64,000 nucleotides of DNA from Streptomyces sp. CB00316 (GCF_001905595.1 NZ_LIXI01000003.1:620001-684000); one strand, 5' to 3'. Positions 33,795 through 42,569 are shown, counted from the stretch's first letter. The notes: generated by a model not told the origin, from the sequence alone. Numbers and translations are program-made.

Positions 33795-34706
33795 ATGACT
33801 GCTCCGTCAGCCCCTTCAGGCCTTTCGGCTCCGACTCGCCGTCGGGCCCTCACGGTCACTCTCGCCACCGCGGCCGCGGTGGTGGCCGTGCCCGCCGCCG
33901 CCGCAGCCTCCCCGGCCGCCACCACCCGCCCGCCCCGCCCGCGCCCTCTGCGTCACGCCCACGCGCACAACGACTACCTGCACCCGCGTCCGCTCCACGA
34001 CGCCCTCGCGCACGGCTTCACCAGCGTCGAGGCCGACATCTTCCTCGTCGACGGCGAGCTGCTCGTCGCCCACGACCCCGCCGGGCTCGACCCGCGACGC
34101 ACCCTCGCCGGCCTCTACCTCGAACCGTTACGCGCCCTGGTCCGGGCGGGACACGGCAGCGTGCACCCGCACCACCGCCCGCCCCTGCAACTGCTCGTCG
34201 ACATCAAGGCCGACGGTGTCGCCGCCTACCGCGAACTCGACCGGCAGCTCGCCCGCTACCGGCCCCTGTTCACCCGTTACCACCACGGCCGGGTCCGCCC
34301 CGGTGCGGTCACCGCCGTCATCTCCGGCGACCGCGCCGCCCGGGCGCCGATGGAGGCCCAGCGCACCCGCCTCGCCTTCTACGACGGACGCCTTGACGAC
34401 CTCGGTACCGCATCGCCCGCCTCCTTCACCCCGCTGATCAGCGCGAACTGGACCCAGACCTTCGGCTGGCTCGGTGCCGGGCCCTTCCCCCGCGCCGAGC
34501 GCAACCGGCTCCGTACCCTCGTCTCGACCGCCCACCGCGAGGGCCGCCGCATCCGCTTCTGGGCCACCCCCGACCTGCCGGGACCCGAGCGCGAGGCCGT
34601 CTGGAGCGAGCTCCTGGCCGCCGGGGTCGACCACCTCAACACCGACGACCTGGCCGGGCTCGAACACTTCCTGCGCGCGCGGACGGACGTGGCCCCGACC
34701 CCGTAA
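33795..34706 (+). CDS. secreted PLC-like/glycerophosphodiesterase-fold phosphodiesterase
   Basis: 303 aa. Twin-arginine signal (TRRRALTVTLATAAAVVAVPAAAAA, about 14-38) predicts export by Tat. The mature protein begins with HAHAHNDYLHPRPLHDALAHG and EADIFLVDGELLVAHDP, the metal/catalytic core of the PI-PLC-like/GDPD TIM barrel, as in fungal Aim6-like proteins. LVDIKADG and LNTDDLAGLE follow. It may cleave a phosphodiester in extracellular lipids or teichoic-type polymers. ATG 33795 is certain from the signal sequence. A hairpin follows. Confidence 0.85.
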   Translation: MTAPSAPSGLSAPTRRRALTVTLATAAAVVAVPAAAAASPAATTRPPRPRPLRHAHAHNDYLHPRPLHDALAHGFTSVEADIFLVDGELLVAHDPAGLDPRRTLAGLYLEPLRALVRAGHGSVHPHHRPPLQLLVDIKADGVAAYRELDRQLARYRPLFTRYHHGRVRPGAVTAVISGDRAARAPMEAQRTRLAFYDGRLDDLGTASPASFTPLISANWTQTFGWLGAGPFPRAERNRLRTLVSTAHREGRRIRFWATPDLPGPEREAVWSELLAAGVDHLNTDDLAGLEHFLRARTDVAPTP

Positions 34707-34727
34707 CACAGTGCAGCCCGGGAGTAC

Positions 34728-34759
34728 CCGTTCGGCGGACACGCCAGTGCGCCGAACGG
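34728..34759 (+). terminator. hairpin terminator after the phosphodiesterase gene
   Basis: Perfect 10-bp arms CCGTTCGGCG and CGCCGAACGG with a 12-nt loop, 21 bp after the stop codon. No T-run. Confidence 0.6.
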
Positions 34760-34823
34760 CCGCCCCACTGCGCCACACTGGCGGCCGAATGCCGCAAATC
34801 CGGCGCGGCGGAGGAGGCTGGCC

Positions 34824-35018
34824 ATGGTCATTTCGATCTCACTGGTGGTGCTGCTGACGATCCTGGCGGTGATCTTCCTCCGCAGCGGCGGGCTGAAGCT
34901 CTCGCATGCGATCGTCTGTGCCCTGCTGGGCTTCCTGCTGGCCAGTACGAGCATGGCGCCGACCATCCACGACGGGATCGGCGCCACCGCCAACCTGGTC
35001 AGCGGCCTGCATCCCTGA
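34824..35018 (+). CDS. small membrane protein
   Basis: 64 aa. Two hydrophobic segments (about 2-19 and 27-42) separated by a short basic loop (RSGGLKLSH), then a polar tail. A GGAGG-like stretch (gcggaggaggctggcc) precedes the ATG. I recognise it as the sort of small conserved Streptomyces membrane protein often seen near conjugation or DNA-translocation genes, but nothing like that is encoded here. Function unknown. Confidence 0.7.
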   Translation: MVISISLVVLLTILAVIFLRSGGLKLSHAIVCALLGFLLASTSMAPTIHDGIGATANLVSGLHP

Positions 35019-35085
35019 TTCCCTCCGCCGAGCCGCCCAGGCGGGACCGTCCACGCGGTGCCCGGCCATCCCGCACAATGGGCAG

Positions 35086-35862
35086 ATGTCCTTTCCGCCC
35101 CCCGGACGGCACTCGGGCGCCGCCCACCACGAGTACTGCAACACCGGCCTCTGCTGCCGGTGCCAGATGCGCACCTGGACGACGAAGGCAGGTGGCGAAC
35201 GGCTCTGCGGGCCGTGCGCGGCCTGCTGCCAGGAGTGCGGCCGGGCGCCCGCGCCCCACCTGGACGGGCTCGACGGCGGGCTGTGCGCCGAATGCCGCGG
35301 CCTCTGCGAGCGCTGCCACGCCCACAAGCGGCCCGACGGGTCCTGCGCCTGCGACCGCTGGCGGGAGAACGCCAAGAGCAACCCGCGCGGCTATGTCCTC
35401 CAGGCGCTGCCGCAGCAGCTCCTCCAGGCGCTCGGCGGCCGGGTTCCGAGCACCGTCCACGACCTGATCCACGACGAGCTGGGCCGCAACCGCAGTGCCG
35501 GTCTCCTCCGGGAGCGCATCGAACGCCGCTGGAACCTGCGCTGGGCCCACGCCCTCAACGAGAAGGACGAGGACGGCCGCCGACGCTGGAGCGCCCAGGA
35601 CATCGCCGAGCAGCTGCTGATGCCCGGTTCCTGTTCCGACCCCGAGTGCGAGGACGGCCACCTCGCCACGACCGACGCCCCGTGCCCCCGCTGCCGGCAG
35701 CCCCTGCACCGCTTCGTCACCTCGGTCGCCGACCACACCGCGACCCCGGAGCACGCCCACGCGGCGGCGGCCCGGATCCGCCGGGCGATGCTGGAGAACC
35801 GCTCGCGCAAGAAGCTCCCGCCGCGCGGACGGACGAGCGGACAGCGAACAGACGAGCGGTAG
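35086..35862 (+). CDS. cysteine-rich (zinc-binding) hypothetical protein
   Basis: 258 aa. The first about 95 residues hold many CxxC-type pairs (CNTGLCCRC, CGPCAACCQEC, CAECRGLCERC, CAC), consistent with several zinc knuckles. A helical middle (about 105-190) includes NPRGYVLQALPQQLLQAL and WSAQDIAEQLL. A second Cys cluster follows (CSDPEC, CPRC). The C-terminus is basic. The pattern suggests nucleic-acid binding, perhaps linked to integrated elements, but no element is visible here. ATG 35086 directly follows a CACAAT sequence that could serve as a -10 of a leaderless transcript. Confidence 0.72.
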   Translation: MSFPPPGRHSGAAHHEYCNTGLCCRCQMRTWTTKAGGERLCGPCAACCQECGRAPAPHLDGLDGGLCAECRGLCERCHAHKRPDGSCACDRWRENAKSNPRGYVLQALPQQLLQALGGRVPSTVHDLIHDELGRNRSAGLLRERIERRWNLRWAHALNEKDEDGRRRWSAQDIAEQLLMPGSCSDPECEDGHLATTDAPCPRCRQPLHRFVTSVADHTATPEHAHAAAARIRRAMLENRSRKKLPPRGRTSGQRTDER

Positions 35863-36016
35863 CGGACAGGCGGCGCTGGAGCGGCGTACGGGGGGTCTTC
35901 AACGGCATCGTGGCGGTGCGCGACACCGGCTGAGCACCGCGGAAGCACATGGCCGCCGCACAGAAGTGCACTCCACCGCACGTGGTGACCGGTGCGCACG
36001 CCCTATGCTCGCGGCC

Positions 36017-36397
36017 ATGGAGCAACGGGAAGTCGTGAAGCGCGTGATCGGCATCCTCACAGAGGCGCGCGAAATGCAGCGCCTGCTGGAGGCGGACCTC
36101 GAACGGGAAGATCTGGACGCGGGAGCGGGCGCCGTCACCGCCCTGCTGAACGAGACGATGCCCCACATCGCCATCCCGGACGATTTCTCCGTCGAGGAGG
36201 TGGTGACCGTCGTCGGGCGCGAGGTCGGCGGCGCGGTGGAGCAACTCGTGAGCGCCTTCACGCTCGCTTTCACGATGCTGGCGCAGGTGCACGACTCCGG
36301 GCAGACGGACGTCTCGTCGGCCGATGTCCTGCAGGACCTGGCGCTGCGGGTCGAGGCCGGCGGGCCCGAGGACGAGGACGACGGTCCAGTGCTCTAG
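36017..36397 (+). CDS. hypothetical acidic protein
   Basis: 126 aa, soluble, mostly helical and acidic, with no domain I recognise. It reads MEQREVVKRVIGILTEAREMQ at the start and ends in an acidic tail (EDEDDGPVL). TATGCT lies 7 nt before the ATG, a position compatible with a leaderless transcript; no SD is visible. An in-frame ATG at 36005 is possible. Function unknown. Confidence 0.6.
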   Translation: MEQREVVKRVIGILTEAREMQRLLEADLEREDLDAGAGAVTALLNETMPHIAIPDDFSVEEVVTVVGREVGGAVEQLVSAFTLAFTMLAQVHDSGQTDVSSADVLQDLALRVEAGGPEDEDDGPVL

Positions 36398-36486
36398 AGC
36401 CTGCGGCGGAGGCTTCCTGCTTTCTGCGGCGCGCGTGGGCATAGTGGAGGGAGAAGCGTGAATCTCCTCGCGGTACGGAGGCAGCT

Positions 36487-36666
36487 GTGGGCAAGAGCAC
36501 TGACATGGCCCGCGCCAAGGCGCGCCGGCTGAAAGGCATGAAGAAGGAGTCGGACGGCATCGCCCTCGGCGACGAGCGGATGAAGGCCGAAGGAAGGCGG
36601 GAGCGGGAGGCGGCCCGCCGGGAGGAAGAGCGGGCCCGCGCACTGCGGGAGGCCTCCGGCCACTGA
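36487..36666 (+). CDS. small, highly charged protein
   Basis: 59 aa, starting GTG with GGAGG five bases upstream. About half of the residues are charged (ARAKARRLKGMKKES, then a long Glu/Arg-rich helix). No hydrophobic core is evident, so it is probably an extended helix or a partner-dependent protein. Such small charged proteins are common in Streptomyces and largely uncharacterised. It lies alone between two unrelated genes. Confidence 0.7.
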   Translation: MGKSTDMARAKARRLKGMKKESDGIALGDERMKAEGRREREAARREEERARALREASGH

Positions 36667-36780
36667 GGTGGCGGGGCATCTCCGCGCACGGCACGGCGCC
36701 CCCGCGCCCGCCTCCCCGCGCACCGGGGCGGCTCTTCGCGTACGGGCGGTGCCCCCTCGACGTACTGACGGCGAGCCGCC

Positions 36781-37449
36781 TCAGCGGGCCCGTGCCGCCT
36801 CCGTGACCGCGTCCACGATGTCCTTGTCCAGGGCAGCCCGCACGAGCGCGGCGGCGAACCTCGCGTCATCGTGTCCGCGCGCCGCCCGGGCCAGCGTGCC
36901 GGGGGAGGTGGGCAGGCCCAGCCGCTCGGCCCCTTGCAGCGCCTTCGCCCCCAGCCAGGGGCCGGTCTCCGGCCAGAGGGACTGCACCTCGCGTACGAAG
37001 ATGTCGGCCCCGGCCGGTCCGATGCCCGGCGCGCGCCGCAGCCCCTCCACCAGCCGGTCCCGGTCCCCGTCGGCCTCCTCGCGCAGCCGGCGCAGATCAC
37101 CCCGCCAGGTGTCCAGGACGAGCTGGGCACCTTCACCGAGCTGGGTGGCGGTGCGCTCGTCGTAACGCCGGTAGTGGCCTTCCCCCAACGCGTCCACCCG
37201 CTGCTGCCAGGTGGCGTCCACCATCTGGCGCGGAGTGCGCATGCCGTGGTCGAAGAGGGCCCGGGCGGCTGCGACGGCCACCGAGGCGCGGATACGGGCG
37301 GACAGCAGGAGGCTCAGCACCAGGAGCTGGTACAGCGGCTGCGGGGTGTCCTTGAGCCGGATGCCCGCCTCCTCCGCGTACGTCCGGCCGCACTCCTCCA
37401 CCAGCGCGTCGGCGATCCGACGTGCCGAAGGCGGTTTCCTCCCGCTCAC
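36781..37449 (-). CDS. HhH-GPD family DNA repair protein (endonuclease III-like)
   Basis: 222 aa. The family core shows LLVLSLLLSARIRASVA at about 40-55 and the helix-hairpin-helix GLRRAPGIGPAGADIFVREVQ at about 138-158. The residues where endonuclease III has its catalytic Lys and the C-terminal Fe-S cysteines are not present, so it may be a non-canonical glycosylase or a DNA-binding relative. GTG 37449 overlaps the stop of the upstream small membrane protein (GTGA). The long open frame running further upstream is a shadow of the ArAE-like gene. Confidence 0.8.
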   Translation of the reverse strand: MSGRKPPSARRIADALVEECGRTYAEEAGIRLKDTPQPLYQLLVLSLLLSARIRASVAVAAARALFDHGMRTPRQMVDATWQQRVDALGEGHYRRYDERTATQLGEGAQLVLDTWRGDLRRLREEADGDRDRLVEGLRRAPGIGPAGADIFVREVQSLWPETGPWLGAKALQGAERLGLPTSPGTLARAARGHDDARFAAALVRAALDKDIVDAVTEAARAR

Positions 37450-37628
37450 GCCAGACCGAAGACCCGTGCGGCGAAGAACCCGGCGACCAGCAGCGCGCCG
37501 AGCACGATGAGGCCGATCCAGACGGCCGGGTGCTCCCAGACACCGCCGTCCGGGCGCTCCTCGTGGGCATCGCCGATGGAGCCCTCGGCGGGGGGCGTCT
37601 CTGTGGGGGGATTCACGAGAACAGCCAT
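37446..37628 (-). CDS. small single-span membrane protein
   Basis: 60 aa. A polar, Pro/Glu-rich N-terminus of about 35 residues is followed by one membrane segment (WIGLIVLGALLVAGFFAARVF). GAGGGA lies 10 nt before the ATG. It overlaps the HhH-GPD gene by 4 bp, so the two are cotranslated although no functional link is obvious. Function unknown. Confidence 0.75.
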   Translation of the reverse strand: MAVLVNPPTETPPAEGSIGDAHEERPDGGVWEHPAVWIGLIVLGALLVAGFFAARVFGLA

Positions 37629-37755
37629 GTATCCAGAGTCCCTCGGTAGCGGCTCGCGCGCATGCCGGACCCCTTTCCGCCGCCGGGACAGGGCCGTACG
37701 GAGGCACCCCGGGCGCGGAGCGCTGCGCGCGGGGAAAACGGGGCACCGTCAAGGA

Positions 37756-38961
37756 ATGCCCGCCGTTTCCGCGCCCGTCATCAAGCTCGTGCAGCGCACC
37801 ACCGAGCCCGCGGGGGTACAGACGCTGCGCTCGACCGCGGCCGCCGTCATCGCCTACTCCGTGGCCGTGTGGGCCCTGCCCGAACCGGCTCCGCTGACCG
37901 CTCCCCTCACGGCGCTCCTGGTCGTGCAGGTGACCCTCTACGCCACCCTCACCACCGGCATCCGGCGCGTGAACTCCGTCATCGTCGGCGTGCTCATCGC
38001 CATCGCCTTCAGCTCCCTGGTGGGGCTGAGCTGGTGGAGCCTCGGCCTGACCATCTTCACCTCGCTGCTGATCGGGCGGCTGGTGCGGGTCAACGAGTTC
38101 GTACCCGAGGTGGCGATCAGCGCGATGCTCGTGCTCGGCGTCTCCCAGGTCGCCGACACCGCCTGGGACCGGGTCTGGGAGACGCTCATCGGGGCGGTGG
38201 TCGGGCTGCTGTTCAACCTGGTCTTCGCCCCGCCCGTCTGGGTGGCGTCGGCGGGCTCCTCCATCGGCTCCCTGGCCGGCCGGATGGGCACCATGCTCCG
38301 CAGCATGGGCGAGGAGGTGGTCGGGAACAATCCCGTCTCCCGGGCGGCGGCCCGGCTCCACGAGGCCCGCAGGCTCGACCACGACATCGTCGAGGTCGAC
38401 GCCTCGCTCCGCCAGGCGGAGGAAAGTCTTACCCTCAACCCCAGGGTGAGACAAGGGCTGCTCTACCGGGTGGTCCTGCGCACCGGACTCGACACCCTGG
38501 AGATCTGCGCGGTCGTGCTGCGGGTCCTGTCCCGCACCCTCACCGACCTGGCGAAGGCCCGCGTGGAGGAGACGCTGTTCCCGGCCGATGTGGCGGGCCT
38601 GCTCCAGGAGCTGTTCGGCCGGCTCGCCGACGCCATCGAGAGCTTCGCCGAACTCGTCACCGCCCCCCTCGCCGCCGACGGAGAGGCGGCGGAGGACCGG
38701 CTCGCCGAAGCGCTCGCCCGCAGCCGCGCCACCCGCGATCTGGTGGCCGACCTGCTGCTGGAGGACGTCCAGGAGCACCCGCGCCAGTGGCAGCTGCACG
38801 GGGCGCTGCTCGCCGAGATCGACCGGGTGCTCGCCGAGCTCGACATCGACGAACGGACGAAGCGGCTGGGCGAGGAGCTGGACCGGCGCGCCTCCGAGGC
38901 CCACGAGCGGCACCCCCGGGTGCGCGCGGTGGTGCGGCGGCTGAGCCGGGCCGCCACGTGA
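37756..38961 (+). CDS. aromatic-acid-exporter/FUSC-like membrane protein
   Basis: 401 aa. Residues about 20-150 hold five or six hydrophobic segments in the FUSC/ArAE arrangement (LRSTAAAVIAYSVAVWALPE, LVVQVTLYATLTTGIRRV, VAISAMLVLGVSQVADTAWDR). The remaining about 240 residues form a long helical cytoplasmic domain, as in YgaE/ArAE_2-like proteins. It may export small aromatic acids or act in stress. ATG 37756 follows AAGGA closely, leaving a short spacing. It is divergent from the small membrane gene. Confidence 0.82.
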   Translation: MPAVSAPVIKLVQRTTEPAGVQTLRSTAAAVIAYSVAVWALPEPAPLTAPLTALLVVQVTLYATLTTGIRRVNSVIVGVLIAIAFSSLVGLSWWSLGLTIFTSLLIGRLVRVNEFVPEVAISAMLVLGVSQVADTAWDRVWETLIGAVVGLLFNLVFAPPVWVASAGSSIGSLAGRMGTMLRSMGEEVVGNNPVSRAAARLHEARRLDHDIVEVDASLRQAEESLTLNPRVRQGLLYRVVLRTGLDTLEICAVVLRVLSRTLTDLAKARVEETLFPADVAGLLQELFGRLADAIESFAELVTAPLAADGEAAEDRLAEALARSRATRDLVADLLLEDVQEHPRQWQLHGALLAEIDRVLAELDIDERTKRLGEELDRRASEAHERHPRVRAVVRRLSRAAT

Positions 38962-39049
38962 ATCGCTCACCGCGGGGTACGCGGGATGCGGAAGCCTCCG
39001 GTCGCTGGTTCGCTGGAGGCAGTGGTCCCCCCCGGTCCAAGGAGTGGTG

Positions 39050-39241
39050 ATGAGCGGTTCGGACGAGCCCGCCGACCTGGCGCGGCAGATGCGTGAGAAG
39101 GCCCAGCAGCTCGCCGAGGCGGCGGAACGCGCGACAGACCCGCAGGAACGGCAGCGGCTGGAGAAGAAGTCCCGGACGATCCGGGACCGGAGCGAACAGC
39201 AGAGCGGTATGGCCGCCGGGGACATCTACCCCCAGAAGTAG
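39050..39241 (+). CDS. DUF6381-like small hydrophilic protein
   Basis: 63 aa. Mostly one charged helix (ARQMREKAQQLAEAAERAT, then QERQRLEKKS) ending MAAGDIYPQK, a tail I associate with the DUF6381 family of Streptomyces. ATG 39050 is chosen because AAGGAG is five bases upstream, rather than the two GTG codons before it. It follows the ArAE-like gene by 88 bp and is closed by a strong hairpin. Function unknown. Confidence 0.75.
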   Translation: MSGSDEPADLARQMREKAQQLAEAAERATDPQERQRLEKKSRTIRDRSEQQSGMAAGDIYPQK

Positions 39242-39279
39242 GCGGCCCGGCAGTACCGGCAGTACCGGCCCCCACGCGA

Positions 39280-39321
39280 GGGCCCCGCCCGCCCCGGCCC
39301 GTGAGCGGGGCGGGCGGCCCC
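39280..39321. terminator. bidirectional GC-rich terminator
   Basis: Two arms of about 16 bp (core CCGCCCGCCCCG against CGGGGCGGGCGG) lie between two genes that converge at 39241 and 39330. Just before it, CAGTACCGG is repeated in tandem. Confidence 0.75.
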
Positions 39322-39329
39322 GTGCGCCG

Positions 39330-40337
39330 TCACCCCGCCCACTCCAGCAGCCGCTCCACCGGCCAGGTGGTCACCACCCGCTCCGCCGGTACGCCGCACT
39401 CCTCGGCCCGTGCACAGCCGTTGATCTGCCAGTCCAGCTGGCCGGGGGCGTGCGCGTCGGTGTCGATGGCGAAGAGGGTGCCCGCCTCCACGGCCTTGCT
39501 CAGCAGCCGGCGGGGCGGGTCCAGCCGCTCCGGCCGGCAGTTGATCTCCACAGCCGTCCCCGCCTCGGCGCAGGCGGCGAAGACCCGGTCCGCGTCGAAC
39601 CGCGACTGCGGCCTGCCGCGCCCCGACAGCAGACGGCCCGTGCAGTGGCCCAGCACATTCGCCTGCGGATGACGGACGGCCGCCTCCAGGCGCCGGGTCA
39701 TCGGGGCCGGGTCCATCCGCAGCTTGGAGTGGACGGAAACGACCACCACGTCCAGCCGCTCCAGCAACTCCGGCTCCTGGTCCAGCGAACCGTCCGGCAG
39801 GATGTCGCACTCGATCCCGGTCAGCAGGCGGAACGGCGCCCACTCCTCGTTGAGCCGTGCCACCACCGCCAGCTGCTCCCGCAGCCGCTCGGGTGACAGG
39901 CCCTTGGCCACCGTCAGCCGGGGCGAGTGGTCGGTGAGCACCGCCCACTCATGTCCCAGCTCCAACGCCGTGCGGCCCATCTCCTCGATCGGGCTGCCGC
40001 CGTCCGACCAGTCGGAGTGGAGATGGCAGTCGCCCCGCAGCCGGGACAGGAGTTCTTGGCCCCCCTCCGGCGCGGGCTCGGCGGAGGCCTCCTCCTCCAG
40101 CCGCTCCAGGTAGCCGGGCACCTCACCCGCTTGGGCCTCCCGGATCACCTGTGCGGTCCGGGGGCCGATCCCGGAGACCCGCTCCAGGGTCCCCGCGGCC
40201 ACCCGCTCGGCCGCCTCCCCGGGCTCCATCGCGTCCACCACCTCGGCGGCCGTCCGGAAGGCCTTCACTCGGTAAGTGGCGGCCTGCGAGCGCTCCAGCA
40301 GGAACGCGGTACGCCGCAGAGCGGTGACGGGGTCCAT
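39330..40337 (-). CDS. PHP-domain phosphoesterase with N-terminal HhH (PolX C-terminal-like)
   Basis: 335 aa. Residues about 1-90 resemble the helix-hairpin-helix region of PolX polymerases (VSGIGPRTAQVIREAQ). The PHP domain (about 100-335) shows the metal motifs GDCHLHSDWSDG, LTDHSP, TGIECDILPDG, SVHSKLRMD, NVLGHCTGR and DTDAHAPGQL. The polymerase domain of full PolX is absent, so this is the shorter HhH-PHP form, probably a DNA or nucleotide phosphoesterase. ATG 40337 has GGAGG five bases upstream. Confidence 0.88.
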   Translation of the reverse strand: MDPVTALRRTAFLLERSQAATYRVKAFRTAAEVVDAMEPGEAAERVAAGTLERVSGIGPRTAQVIREAQAGEVPGYLERLEEEASAEPAPEGGQELLSRLRGDCHLHSDWSDGGSPIEEMGRTALELGHEWAVLTDHSPRLTVAKGLSPERLREQLAVVARLNEEWAPFRLLTGIECDILPDGSLDQEPELLERLDVVVVSVHSKLRMDPAPMTRRLEAAVRHPQANVLGHCTGRLLSGRGRPQSRFDADRVFAACAEAGTAVEINCRPERLDPPRRLLSKAVEAGTLFAIDTDAHAPGQLDWQINGCARAEECGVPAERVVTTWPVERLLEWAG

Positions 40338-40439
40338 CGGCACCTCCAGGTGGGAGCGTCGGCCGCCCGCAGGTCACCCGTCCGGGCCGCCCGTCCCCAG
40401 GATGGCCGCAGCGGCGCCAGGACGGCCACCGCACCGCCG

Positions 40440-40817
40440 TCACCCGGAGCCGGACGATCCACCCGCTCCCTCAGGCTCCGCCACCCAGCGCCGGGCCCCG
40501 TAGTCGTAGTCGTGGACGGGCCGCCCCGGCGCCCCGCTCGTACGGAACGGGCGCCCGCCGTCGTCGATCCGCACCGTGCCGGACCGTCCCCCGCCGCTCC
40601 ACCGCAGCTCAGCGACCCAGTCGCAGGCGCACCGGGCCGTACGCCCGGTGACGAGGAAGACCTCGGGGTCCGAGGCCGAGACCCGGTACGGGAAGGAGAC
40701 CGGCGCGATGGGCTCACCCGTGTCGTTGCCCGGCACCGACCGGGCCACCGGACGCTCCGCGTCGAGATCGACGTCGAACATCCGCGGGGTGAGCGCCCCG
40801 CCGCAACCGGAACTCAT
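40440..40817 (-). pseudogene. detached C-terminal exodomain of the XRE membrane regulator (probable frameshift)
   Basis: A frame of 125 aa from ATG 40817 overlapping the upstream gene's stop (ATGA). It starts MSSGCGGALTPRMFDVDLD and includes FLVTGRTARCACDWVAEL and TVRIDDGGRPFRTSG. It has no signal peptide. In related Streptomyces proteins, as I recall, this segment is continuous with the XRE regulator. Adding one base to the G8/C8 tract at 40830-40837 fuses both frames into one protein with sensible sequence at the joint. It is therefore most likely the broken-off end of the regulator, or a product of programmed slippage or coupled reinitiation. Confidence 0.6.
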
Positions 40818-41761
40818 CCGGTGGACCCGCCCCCCCCGGCGGGCTCCCGCCGCGCCACCACCCGGATTCGCAGCGCTTCCAGGACCACCGCCCGCTCGCC
40901 CGTGCCCTGGAGGGTGATCCGTACGCCGGTCTCACCCGCGTGCACCGCGCCGAGCGCCTTCGCCCAGGGCTCCGCGTCGGCCTCGGCCGGTGGCGGCGGG
41001 ACGGCGCCCGGGGGACGGGCGATGAGGTAGGCGTGCCCGCAGCCGTACCGCCAGACGTGGTCGTCGGTGGTCCAGGTGAACGGGGGAGCGGCGGGCCGCG
41101 CCACCGGTGGCTGCCGTTCGGGGCGCTCCGGCCGCGTGGGCCCGCCGAAGGCCGCGATCAGGGCGAGCGCCAGGGCGGCGACGGCCGCGCAGTCGGCCAG
41201 GGCCGGCGCCCACCGGCGTACGACGGGTGAGGGGAGCGTCGAGGGCGCGGGCACGGGCGGGGCCCCGTCGCGGTGCGTGGAGGTGGCCACGGGCGGAACG
41301 GAACCGCCGAGGGCCTTTGTACCGGGCGTGCCCGGGCCCCTGCCCGCTTTCGCGTCCGCCCGCGCCCCGGCGGCCGGGGCGAGTGCCCTTTCCGCGTCTC
41401 CTCCGGCTTCGGCGACCGGGGCCGCCACCGCCTCCGCGCTTCCCCCTGTCTCGTCGGCCGGGACCCCCGCCGCGCCCGCCTCCTGCCGCTCCACCCGTTC
41501 CGCGTCCGCCCGCAGCCACAGCCGGTGCAGTGCCTGCCGTTCCTCGGCGGTGCGGCCGCACAGCCGTGCCAGCCGCTCCACCGGGGCGAACTCCGCCGGC
41601 ACGGTCTGCCCGGTGCAGTACCGGTGGAGCGTCGAGCCGCTGACTCCGATCCGCCGGGCGAGGGCCGCGTACGTCCGGCCCGAGCCCGCCCGCAGCTCCC
41701 GCAACCGGTCCGCCAGCACCTCCCGCGCGAGCTCCTCGCCCGTTCCGCCGTCACCCGACAC
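40814..41761 (-). CDS. XRE-family regulator with one membrane span (truncated by frameshift)
   Basis: 315 aa. An HTH at about 10-65 (LRELRAGSGRTYAALARRIGV, then STLHRYCTGQTVP) is followed by an Ala-rich linker, a membrane span near 205-220 (LADCAAVAALALALIAAF) and an extracellular domain ending early after a poly-Gly stretch. GTG 41761 has GGAGG eight to nine bases upstream; ATG 41824 is an alternative. The protein would bind DNA inside and sense something outside. The reading frame appears to break at C8 40830-40837 (see the next gene). Confidence 0.72.
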   Translation of the reverse strand: MSGDGGTGEELAREVLADRLRELRAGSGRTYAALARRIGVSGSTLHRYCTGQTVPAEFAPVERLARLCGRTAEERQALHRLWLRADAERVERQEAGAAGVPADETGGSAEAVAAPVAEAGGDAERALAPAAGARADAKAGRGPGTPGTKALGGSVPPVATSTHRDGAPPVPAPSTLPSPVVRRWAPALADCAAVAALALALIAAFGGPTRPERPERQPPVARPAAPPFTWTTDDHVWRYGCGHAYLIARPPGAVPPPPAEADAEPWAKALGAVHAGETGVRITLQGTGERAVVLEALRIRVVARREPAGGGGSTG

Positions 41762-41949
41762 CCGCTCGACCTCCCCCGGCCGTTCCACCAAGGCGTTCCA
41801 CCCCACCGAGAACACCCACGTCACCGGAGGTGGGACGGTTCCAGGGCCGCCGGAACCCGTGTCGTGCTTGTCGCCGTCGGGAGGCCCGCCCCAGGCTGGT
41901 GCCGTTCCACCGACCCGACCGCTCGACCACCTGAACGGGGATCACCACC

Positions 41950-42564
41950 ATGCGCACCACCCGCACGATCCGCACCGCACTCCTGACCGCCGCGGTCGCG
42001 GGCCTCGCCGCCACCGCACTGCCCACGGCACCCGCGTCCGCCGCCCCCGCCGCGCCGAAGTTCCTCTCCGCCGGGCAGTGGCCCGCCTCCCTCACCCCGT
42101 GGACCGGCGGGCCGGTGCAGAAGGGCCTGCCCGAGGACGGCTCCGCCTGCACGGCGGGAACCATCCCGGCCGAGGGCACCCGCCACCGGGACTTCCGTAC
42201 CGAGCTGGACACCGGCGCCCGCCAGACCATCACCGTCGCCCCCACCACCGCGAAGGCGAAGGCGCTCGCCGCCGGGCTGCGGACCGCGCTGGCGACCTGC
42301 CTCGACCGGCTGAAGGAGCAGGAGCCCGGCCTCGAGGGCGTCAGCCGCTACCACGGCCGGGTGAACGTGGAGGAGGGCGCGCACGTCTACAGCATCGACA
42401 CGTCCTACCCGGAGGTCGGCTCCACCGACATCGGCCTCCACTCCGTCGGCCGGGACGGCCGAACGGTGACCGTCCTGGAGTGGGGACAGCTGGGTGACCT
42501 GGACGGCGCCCCGCTGAAGGGATTCAGGAAGACGACCGGCACCGCCGTCGCCAAGCTGCACTGA
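41950..42564 (+). CDS. secreted hypothetical protein
   Basis: 204 aa. A clear Sec signal with basic start (MRTTRTIRTALLTAAV) and cleavage near ASAAP at about residue 32. The mature protein holds two cysteines, at about 67 and 117, that could pair, and includes a beta-rich region (ITVAPTTAKAKALAAGL, then SIDTSYPEVGSTDIG and TVTVLEWGQLGDLDG). It recalls sensor-like or PknH-type extracellular domains. It diverges from the membrane XRE regulator, an obvious candidate controller. A strong terminator follows. Confidence 0.8.
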   Translation: MRTTRTIRTALLTAAVAGLAATALPTAPASAAPAAPKFLSAGQWPASLTPWTGGPVQKGLPEDGSACTAGTIPAEGTRHRDFRTELDTGARQTITVAPTTAKAKALAAGLRTALATCLDRLKEQEPGLEGVSRYHGRVNVEEGAHVYSIDTSYPEVGSTDIGLHSVGRDGRTVTVLEWGQLGDLDGAPLKGFRKTTGTAVAKLH

Positions 42565-42569
42565 GACCG

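Noticed and set aside
38980..39050. Small plus-strand ORF before the DUF6381-like gene
   Set aside because: Too short, no start signal, and likely just the leader of the next gene.
37450..39225. Long minus-strand frame upstream of the HhH-GPD gene
   Set aside because: Antisense to the ArAE-like gene; family alignment and the GTGA overlap place the real start at 37449.
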